From the NCBI GenBank assembly GCA_030674185.1, contig JAPXFY010000031.1:42970085-43034084 (forward strand): a DNA stretch of 64,000 nt. Direction: 5' to 3'. Every line of letters begins with the position of its first letter. Within the stretch, counting starts at the first letter, position 1. Position numbers and translations under genes: made by a program. The notes beneath the pieces were generated by a model. The model was given only the letters and a program-made list of their open reading frames with translations, ran no database searches and was not told the origin of the DNA. The DNA comes from Monoplex corrugatus (taxonomy: Eukaryota > Mollusca > Gastropoda > Littorinimorpha > Ranellidae). Shown piece by piece: positions 28,545-39,808 of this stretch.

Positions 28545-31500
28545 CACAACAATTAACAATCTGAACGACAAAAACCACTACAACAAAGATACATCTACAA
28601 TGAGAATTACATTGACAATGAGAATTACATTGACAATGAGAATTAGTCTCTCCTCATTAACAAATGGAGGAAGACATAGAAAAAATCAAACATCTGTAAA
28701 AATCAACTTTTTCTTTTATGTCTGCCTGTACCACCATGGGTATCGCCAGGACAGACAGAGTCGACAGTCAGCAGTAAGCTGGAAGGTCTGAAATGGAGAA
28801 ATGCCCTGTGATGTCAGGGTCTCTCTCATGCCATCGGTCCATGTCTTCCTTGGTCTGCCTCACGCATTAAATCCAGCCTTTCTGTTATAATATGCTTGCT
28901 GAACCAGTTGGTGAGATCGCATTCTGGTTCGATGACCAAACCATTAAATTCTCTGTTGACAAATATGATGGGGGACTGGTGTTGTTTCCATCGTCTCTCT
29001 GATCTTGTAACTTGTGGTCTTGTTACACATCTGGTCTTGTTCACAGGCTCTTACTTCTCAAACAACTTTCTGACAATCTGACTTAACCCTTTCACTCCCT
29101 CACTCTAATCCACCAGCTGCAAAAACTTAACCCTTTACACCCCTACAACCAACCCACAACGTGAGGGTTTTCCTGCTAAAGCTGATGGAGCGGTGGATAG
29201 GTGAGGAGTGAAATGGGTTAATTTCCTTGCTTCATTTTGCTATTTGTTTTATATTCATGTTACTGATCAATGCAGGAAGTGGTGTGACTGAAGGTGCAGG
29301 CTAGATTGATTAAGGGATTTGAATTCCAAAACTCACGTTGCCATTACCCCATTAATCCCACATTCATTCCCCCCCCCCCCCCCCATCCAAACTTTTATTT
29401 CAAAGGAAACTAAGCACTGAAAAAGAAGTATTAAAGAACCCAAACAAAGTTTAAACAATCCAACAAACTAATACTGTACACCTACCATCGTCTCAAGTCG
29501 AGGACTTTACGTTGCATCACACCCTCCAAGGTGATGACAGGAATCAGCGGTTGAGGAGGAAGATGACGACGACACAGAGCATCGTCTGCAGAACTCGCTG
29601 GGGCAGGGGAGGAGGCAGAGGGGGACAGAATCTCCCCCCAGGATGTCGGAATATGCTGAAAATCATGGAATGAAACAGCTCTGTAAGTCTGTAACATCCA
29701 CTGAACAAAATGATGGATGAACTGATTTATTCAGTCATTGAGACAACTGTTGGAATAGCTGAAAATCATGGATGAAACTGCTCTGTAACATTCACTGAAC
29801 AAAATGACTGATGGGTAGACTGATTTGTTCAGTTGATTACGCCTGATGCTTTCTTCGAAAATACTTACCATGTTGGTGTAACATATAAAACATCTGGTTT
29901 TTAATCAGACTGCACAGGTTTAACTGGCCTGGTAGAATCTTTGTTAAATGCAGCATCCTGACCATCCAGCTGTAGATGGGTGTCTGACCTTCTTTAGGAC
30001 TGGATTTGATATGGCAGCAGGGAGACGAAATGGACACTGCCCAAAATGATGCACAGGTGAACCCCACTGCCTGACCATACCCCATCCACTTACCCTGACA
30101 ACCCTGTATGTGATAAAACAACCTTTAACCTTTTACCCCATGATAGTATTGGTTGTATGTATATGATTGTATGAACATAAATATATTATACATGTGGCAG
30201 TCATGTATTGTATGCACATTGTGGTGCCTGTGTCACATGTCGTGTGTGATGGTAAGCCATGCAAATAGTACTGATTTTGTGTATTGTACGATAGATATTT
30301 GTACGCTGTTGCATACATAATGTACACAAATTAATTTTATGAACTGCATGTATATATAAAGATGTTATGTCTGCATGTTGTATGATTGTTTTTTGTGTAT
30401 CTGTACGCATGTATGTAGTATTCTGATATTCCCAAAACGGAAAGCTCTCCAGATTAAGGATAAAAGATTGACACAAAAATCACCAAGGCCATCTGTTCTG
30501 ATGACAGTATTTTATACTCTGAGAGACAGAAAGACAGAAAGGGAGGGGGTGAAGAGAGAGGGGGAGAGGAAGGGGAGGGGGGAGGAGGAGTAGCATGTCA
30601 GGTGCAAAGGACTAGTGACACATGCCACACGCAGGAACTTGGGAGTCAATGACAGCTGCATCTCGATAAGCACCTGATAGGGATGATCTCACGGAAATAT
30701 AATGATGTAAAGAGGGCTTACACTGTATCCCACTAAATCAGCAAGGTTCCTATGATGCATTACAAGTCTGCAACTGTAGCAAAAGAAAGCAGAAACATCA
30801 TGATCCTCCCACCAAAATCACCAGCAACTTTGCACTGTACAAGTTTTTCACAATCACACAGTACTAGCACCAGCCAGTTCAGTTCATCTTCAAGACAAAC
30901 ATTCTCTCATTGAAAACCACTGTGGTACTTGGCAGTAGGCAGACATTATTGCAAAGGTTTTGGGTACAGTGACATGTAAAAATCTGCTATGATGGAATAG
31001 TTTCAAAGACTTCTGCTTTGTTCTGGATAAAACTAAAAACTACTGAAACCCTGATATTTTGTGTTTAAGAAATTGTATACGGGTTTTGTTCAGATCACTA
31101 AGTATTTTTGCACTAATCTCTTTCTAACGTCTCAATGTATAGACAGTTTCACCAATTTTGGTGATTAAAATTGACCACAGAGGTTCACAACTGTAAAGGG
31201 CTGTAGACAACTCTACTCAGCCATAACCTTTGACTCCTGCACCCTGTCCTCCAGCATCCTGCATTGTCAACCATGCAAGTAAAGCAAAAACTTAAACCTT
31301 TGACTCCCTCACCTATCCACCAGCCTTCTGCAGGAAGGAAATGGGAAAAACAGAACAAAGCCAAAACCAAAAACCACATCACCCATGTATAAACCTCATG
31401 CCAAGCTGCACTAGTGATCATGGCCCCCCAAATAAATTTATCTTTTGTTGCTGCAACTTAGTGCAAGTATATTTATTTACTACCATTTCTGTCCCCATCC

Positions 31501-33798
31501 GATCTCCAAAACTGTCCAATATTTTTTCCTAAGTCTACCTGGCACTCTTTTTCCCTCTGCTTTCAAGTTCTGACTAGGTGCTCAAATTTCTCTTGCCTCA
31601 TGAAGTGTCCTATAAATTTGCTTGTCTTTTCATAATCATCTTCATTAATGTTCTTTTTGCGTTTGCTTCTTTCAAGACTGTCTCATTTGTTTTCATTGTG
31701 TCCACTGGGGCTCATAACAATCTTCTTAAAACCACATTTCAGCTGCCTCAATCTTGTTCTGACTATGTTGATTGTTCAAACTTCACATCCATATAACAGT
31801 ATTCGTCCTATGTAACACTAAGAACTCTCTTCCTGATGTCAGCTGACAGGCATTTGTTGGTAAGAATGCTTTTTATTTTTTTAAAGACTGTTTTAGCTTG
31901 ACCAAGTCTGCTGGCTATTTTAATGGTCCATCTCCCTGTCTGGGAGACGATTGTTCCTAGATATTTAAACTTATCAACTTGTCTTTTGTGCCATTTACTG
32001 TTATTTCAAATGAGGGGATTTTATTTAAAAAAACTTATTACCATGACTTTAGTCTTCTTACTATTTTGCTTTAGCCTTTATTTCTGTTTTCTATTTCTAT
32101 TATATTACACAAGATTTTAAAAGACTTTTTATATTCTACACTTAGAATGGTATCATCTGCATAATGAAGATGTTTATAATTTTTCCTCCAATCTTTACCC
32201 TATGGCATTCTTCTTGGTTTCTCTTGATGATTTTGCTGTAAAGTTCGAACAAATCTTGTGACAGAACACATCCCTGTCTAATACTTCTTTTGAGATTTTG
32301 AAAAGAGCTTTATTATTTTCTACTCTAATTGCTGTGTTTATGCCATACATATATTGCGACCTCCCACAGAATATCAGTCTTAACTCACAGTCAGTTTGTA
32401 AACAGCACTAGAGCTGAAAAAGGTGACAGGGTCTATTCTGGGGTGTTTAGCTTTTTCTCAAAAATTATTTTCTTTTGATATAATCTATCTTCACAGAATT
32501 TTTTTCTTGAAAAAATATTATTAATCATTTAAAGCGTATTTTAATGCACTGATCGCAGCAGAAAGAACGCAATTTCCTACCAAAAGTACCTATTTTTGTC
32601 GCTTATTATGAACCGTAACCTGTACAGTACCCGCACATGTAATATACTGATGGAAAGCTCTTTGGTGCACCTTTCAGATAATGACAGCGAAAATTAGAAA
32701 CAAACTGGGTCAAAGCCACCAAATAAAGAAATTCAAGGAAAATGTGTAGGAGAGCACACAAAAACTTTAGAGGCTGTTTTCTCAAAATGGACGTCATACA
32801 ACTTAATGACTTTAAACATATATAACTCCAACTTTTTTTTTTAGTACAAGCTTTATTCAAGTACCACAACAATCAGCAGAATGTACACTTTCCAGTGATA
32901 TGTATATCTCAAAATACCCAAAATGCTAGTTAAGACTGATTTCGTGGTGGGAGGTCACATATTCCTTATGATTCTTAAATCTTTTCCATCAATATTGAGC
33001 TTTTCCAGTTGGTTTATCAATTCTTCATGTCTTTCGTGATCAAAAGCCTTGATATAATCAACAAAACTTAAATATAAATCCTTATTCAACTCATCTGATC
33101 TTTCTATGAGAGTTCTTAGGATAAACATGGCATTAACAAGTCCTCACCCTTCAATAAATCCACATTGTTCTTCTGCTATTTCTCTTTATATTTTTTCCTT
33201 GTCCTCATCATGATACTCTAGTCTTAACAGAATCTTTGTCACATGACTCATAAAGCTGACTGTACAATGAACTTAGAATTCTATAGCACCTGCTTTCCTC
33301 GTAAGTGCAATGAAAATTGACTTTAACATATCTGTAGGAACATTTCCGGTGCCATAAATGTCATTTTGGAGGATTGTTACTTTTTCAATACCAAATTCAT
33401 CACTTCTACATCATATTGTCTGGTCCTGGGGCTCTAACTTGACCTTTCACCTTTATTACTGATGGTCCTTCAAAGTTCTAAGAATACATTTCTCCCTTCT
33501 GTCATTATCAAAAAGGTCTTCAATGTACTCTCCCCATCTACACAATATTTTATCTTTTTCCATAATAATCGTACCATATTTTTCTATTTCAAACAGCCAG
33601 TTGCTTAATAAACACACAAATATTAATACAACCTGAATAGGCCATTTCTTTCCACATATGAATTTTGCAAAGTATTTATGCTCTTCTTAATCATTTACCA
33701 GTAGTGATATACTCTACCATAATTCAAAAATAAACAAGCAGACTGGGAACAAATCTAAATCTTCATTTCTGAATCTTTGGCTCAGCAACATGTGTCGC

Positions 33799-33886
<88 letters not shown>

Positions 33887-36800
33887 GTGTTGTGTTGTGT
33901 TTGATGTTTGATCTTTGTCTGATCGTGTTGTTGTGTTAGAATTTATGTGTTTTTGTAGTGCATATTGACTTTACTTGTGTGGGATTTGCCGCGTCCAGTG
34001 TTTATTGGGTGTGTTATTGTTGCTACAAATGTCAATCGCTCTACAGTATCAGTCGCTCGCTCTAAATTCAAACTACTTCACACGGCCAAAGTTTTTAACA
34101 TAATCAAAAAGGTACTCAATGTATTTCACAAACGAATATTATCTATGATAAATAATGTACAAATCATTTTAAACAACAAGTCTTTCACACAAACATCACA
34201 ACATGGCCTTTCTTGACTGACAAATTTGGCCAATAATCTCCATTTTCTAAATATGACTTACCTTAAAAAGACAGCAATGTGGAATAAAAGGCAACTCAGT
34301 GAAAAACGCAAAGTGACTGCAATCAAAGCCTGAATTGAATTGAAGTTGCCATCCTTTGCTTTCAATGATTAAATTTGAATGCTATGCCACATACATGTCA
34401 GAACTCTCTGACCCGCAAACCTGATAAAACACTCTCTAATATGTATGCAGAAAGAACCTTTTCTTTTTGGCACACAAGAACTCCTTTCCAGAGTTTCTAA
34501 GACAGGGCAAATGTCTGTTTACTTTCAAAAACACCTCAAAGCATCTCTCTTTCAGAAACATCTACAAAAGTGCAGAGATGAATGCTAATAATATTTAATT
34601 AATATCGTTGGTATGCTGCAATTGTGTTGTGTGGTGTGTGTTTGTCACACGAGAGAAGTACTTGTGTATGAAGATTGAAATTTATACATAATGATCTGGA
34701 CTGACAGGATTTGAACCTATAACTCACAGTTATTAGTCCTGCTGTGTACTAACCACTATGCCACAGTGACTGATTCCTGGCTCAATTCTACCTGTCACTT
34801 CCACCCTGCATTCTTCCACTCACCTCTTCTCTTCTTGGATCTCTTGGCACGTCCTGTGATTTCCGAAATGTTCACTTCCCAGGCCAGCTCACTCTCCTCT
34901 TTCTGTTCAAGGTTACCTCCCTTCAGCGCACCCACATTTTCAAAGTCTGTGCGCACTCCGTTCACCGGTGACATGACCGGCACTTTAGACCGGCTGGGGG
35001 AAATCTGTCTCCCGTTTCCTGACGAGCTTCGCTGAAACATGGGGATTCCTGATCGCGTCGGAGACCTGGACGACTGCCTCTTGACTTCCGGTATCTTGCT
35101 GGCGACCCCGTTCATCCTGTCTACCGGAGCATAGTCTGGTTCATCAGCAAAGGCGACCGTTTTGCCTTCCCCCGTCTTTTTCCGAGAGACTGGTACGTCA
35201 TCAATGTGGTTGTGTTGTGGTAAACTGTCAGTGCTTATCCTCATCACATCCCCCTGTCTGCTGTCCTCCTCGTCTGTGTCGCCCATGGAGAGGAGCTCCT
35301 GCTCCAGCATCGCCAGAGTCTTCTCCTCCTCTTCACTCAGGCCAGGGCTGGCATCTGTGGTAGTCACAGTGGTGCGCGTCAGTGTCTCACATGTGGCAGG
35401 TGTGATAAGCTGTGCTGTGACAGTGGTCTGCACTGTGGGAGTAATACTGACTTCTGAACAGTCCTGGTGGATAGGAGCATCTGGAATAGAATTAACATGA
35501 AAATGACTTGAAAACTGTTGCTTAATTTGGATAAAAAAAGCTTCACTGTCTGGGAAAATATGTGGAAAATATGTAACAGAAAAGCGAGATGAAAAAAACA
35601 AAAGTGAGCTGAAAACGAAGTTCAACTGGTTCAACATTTTGCCACTTTTGACAACTCAAATCAACCATAGGAGTTTACAACTTCAGTTGACATGCCGTCT
35701 GACAAACATGGGCAACTGTAGTCGACCTGGATGATATAAAAGTTTTACACCTAATTTTTCTGCATGAGGCTTGAGCAAGATGGATGGCAAAGTTCCAAAC
35801 TGATGACAGTTTACATGTAGCAGCCTGAGGCCATGCAGTGTTCTCCATGCGTAAGCTGTGTGCACCTGTACACCTGCTTCCAAAGCTGATGCATAGCACT
35901 GCAATCTGGCTGAAAAAGCATTGGTAAAAGTGATATCAGAAGTATCCTGTACTTTGTTATTAACCCTTTGACTCCCACACCCTGTTCACGAGTTTCCTGC
36001 ATTGTGAAGCATGCTTGCGAAGCAAAAACTTAACCCTATGACTCCTTCACTCTATCCACCAGCTTTTTGCAGAAAGCTGGGGGGATAGGGTGAAGGAACC
36101 ATAGGATTAAGTTTTTGCGGTTGATAGACAGGGTGTTGGAATAAAAGGGTTAATACTGTTATTGTTGCTCAAAGCCCAACCCACTGCACTAAGCCATATC
36201 AGGGCTATAACCTGCTCAAAGCCCAACCCACTGCACTAAGCCATATCAGGGCTATAACCTGCTCAAAGCCCAACCCACTGCACTAAGCCATATCAGGGCT
36301 ATAACCTGCTCAAAGCCCAACCCACTGCACTAAGCCATATCAGGGCTATAACCTGCTCAAAGCCCAACCCACTGCACTAAGCCATATCAGGGCTATAACC
36401 TGCTCAAAGCCCAACCCACTGCACTAAGCCATATCAGGGCTATAACCTGCTCAAAGCCCAACCCACTGCACTAAGCCATATCAGGGCTATAACCTGCTCA
36501 AAGCCCAACCCACTGCACTAAGCCATATCAGGGCTATAACCTGCTCAAAGCCCAACCCACTGCACTAAGCCATGTCAGGGCTATAACCTGCTCAAAGCCC
36601 AACCCACTGCACTAAGCCATATCAGGGCTATAACCTGCTCAAAGCCCAACCCACTGCACTAAGCCATATCAGGGCTATAACCTGCTCAAAGCCCAACCCA
36701 CTGCACTAAGCCATATCAGGGCTATAACCTGCTCAAAGCCCAACCCACTGCACTAAGCCATATCAGGGCTATAACCTGCTCAAAGCCCAACCCACTGCAC

Positions 36801-39479
36801 TAAGCCATATCAGGGCTATAACCTGCTCAAAGCCCAACCCACTGCACTAAGCCATATCAGGGCTATAACCTGCTCAAAAAGTACACACCACTTCATATAA
36901 TATTGTATAACAAAAAACAAAACAAAACAAAAAAACAAGAAAAGAACATTAAGTACACATATCAATGCATTTGCACACAAAATCTAAGGATATACCCCTG
37001 GCCTTCACCACTCCATCCAATTTATCACCAGGGGATTTCAAAAAGCATGCCTGAATATAACTACAAACATAACTAAGGACACTACAACATTACAAATAAA
37101 AATGGGCCTATATGACATAAAACTGCTTCTGCACATCACATTACCTAAAAGCCAAAAATGTTTTGTAATACATGTATCCAATTATCAATCCTAAGAGAAA
37201 GCATGTAAGACTTTATCAAACAAATGATAGAAAGAAATGACAGAAAGCAAATGAACAAGTTAATACATGTATCCAATTATCAATCCTAAGAGAAAGCATG
37301 TAAGACTTTATCAAACAAATGATAGGAAGAAATGACAGAAAGCAAATGAACAAGTTAATACATGTATCCAATTATCAATCCTAAGAGAAAGCATGTAAGA
37401 CTTTATCAAACAAATGATAGGAAGAAATGACAGAAAGCAAATGAACAAGTTAATACATGTATCCAATTATCAATCCTAAGAGAAAGCATGTAAGACTTTA
37501 TCAAACAAATGATAGGAAGAAATGACAGAAAGCAAATGAACAAGGCAGAAACAAAGACAGTGACAGAAAAGAGGAAATTTCAAGATAAGAATTTCCAGAA
37601 GGTGGGGATACTATTTATACTGAAGGAGCCCCCAGCATCCCCGTATGGGGGGGGGGGGGGGATCTTGAATATTAACGACAAGATATCATGGTTATATTTG
37701 ACTGGGTTTGTATAACAGCAAATCAAGTGTGATAGTAACTAAGAAATGTTGTGAAATTGACGAACTTCTGGAAGACATCTGAAAGAACTCAGACACTGTC
37801 ACCATGAGAAAATAACCACCTATCGACCTTTCACATGGGAAGAAAATTACCTACACCGCTTGTTGATGTCTAGTATCTCTGACTGGTGTGGCTAATAGGC
37901 CATTTGAAAACACAGTCATACAAACGAAATATGATACAAAAATTAAATCTTACTATGTACCTGTGTAAGTGTCACACTGGTAGATAGTGCTAATGGATTA
38001 CTCTGGGTTCAGTTTATGATGAAACAAAAGAAGAGATGCAATAGATCTGCACTGAACTACTTCAAATACAGGCTCTGTCACAACAACATAGTTATTCAAT
38101 TTGCATATCTGTTGCCATCAAAATCTGTCACAAAAATGGCCACAAAACCTGACTTGTTGAATTCTCATATCCTTCGCCACTAAAATCTGTCATAAAAATG
38201 GCCACAAAATCTAAGTTAATGAATTCAATGTCCTCCCCCCTCAAAACCTGTCACAAAAATGGTGACAAAAAAAAGAAAAAAAACCCAACAAAACACCCCA
38301 AACCAGTTACTGACTTCATACATCTTTCGCTGTAAAAATCTGTCACAGGAACGGTCGCAAAACTGAACAATAACTGAATTCAGACATCTTTAGCCATCAA
38401 AATGTGTCACAAAAACGTCCACAAAACCTAACAGTTACTGAATTCGCACATCTTTTGCCATCAAAATCTGTCACAAAAATGGTCACAAAACCTAACAGTT
38501 ATTGAATTCATGCATATTTCGCCACCAAAAAATCTATCACAAACATGGTCACCAAACCAAACGGTTTTTAATTATATATTGTTCACCATCAAAATCTGTC
38601 ACAATAACGATTACAAATCCTAACAGTTATTGAATTCCTACATCTACAAGTCGCAAAAATGGCCACAAAACCTAACAGTTACTGAACTTGTAATCTTTCC
38701 CTATCAAGATCTAATGGTTCAGTCTCACCTTCAGTACAACGTTCATCAACCAACTATATTCTAACAGAGCTGATAGCCAAAAATGACACCAAACCAAAAC
38801 TGACACTCCTCCAAGTCTTGTTTCTACACATGTATTGTAACGCACTTACACAGCACTTCATGAAGCAACCCAAACTGCAGTAACACCACCAGACAGGTAA
38901 CAAAGCAAGGTACACACAAAAATGTAACCCCTTCTCTCTGAGAATATACTGTCCATGACCAATGTAAGAAACACCTGTCAGATTCTCAAATTAACATATT
39001 TACAGCAGGGTTTTGGTTTTGTGTATGTTCACAGATATTTAACTGCAATGTATTCACTTCTGATGCGAAAAAAAAAAAAAGAGGGGGGGAGGGAGGAAGG
39101 TATGTATTAGAATAAACGACAGACAAGTATTTAAAACTACACCCAACAAAGGGTTAACATGACCACAAGCGCTACCTACAACCAGGGACACCCCATTATA
39201 AAACACTTTTCAGCACAATGATACATACAATTGTCAGTGAGATAATGACCAGTTAGCTTCGCCCTGTGAACACACTACATGGTGATGACACTCAAGTCAC
39301 TAGCAGTACTGCTATTTTTAAAACTAGTCACTTGCAGTAAATGCTAGTTTTAATTGTGAGTTTGGGGAAAGAAAACAAGGTTCTGAAACCACTGTCTGCC
39401 TAAGGTAAAATTATGAGAATTATGTGTGCGTGTGTGCATGTGTGTGTGTGTGTTTTGAGTACATGAATGTGTGTGCATA

Positions 39480-39539
<60 letters not shown>

Positions 39540-39599
39540 TGTGTGAGAGCGTGTGTGTGTGTGTGTATGCGTGCGTGCTGATCTGTTTGTGTGTGTATA

Positions 39600-39639
<40 letters not shown>

Positions 39640-39653
39640 TGTGTGTGTGAGAA

Positions 39654-39708
<55 letters not shown>

Positions 39709-39757
39709 TGTGTGTGTGTGTGTTTCCATGTGTGTGTGTGTGTGTGTTTCCGTGTGC

Positions 39758-39808
<51 letters not shown>

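Larger units (their letters stand above)
36154..37665. mobile_element. Dispersed element E, copy 2, with two internal tandem expansions
   Basis: Same block order as the copies at 20792, 53433 and 56853, but its first about 50 bp have expanded to a 47-bp array (36165-36880) and a central part to a 95-bp array (37166-37545). It ends ctgaaggagcccccagcatc then a G run (37646-37661). Confidence 0.85.

Noticed and set aside
29655..29662. Alternative exon 3 acceptor ttttcag
   Set aside because: Would shift the frame relative to exon 2 and hit a stop before the conserved [10 protein letters not shown].
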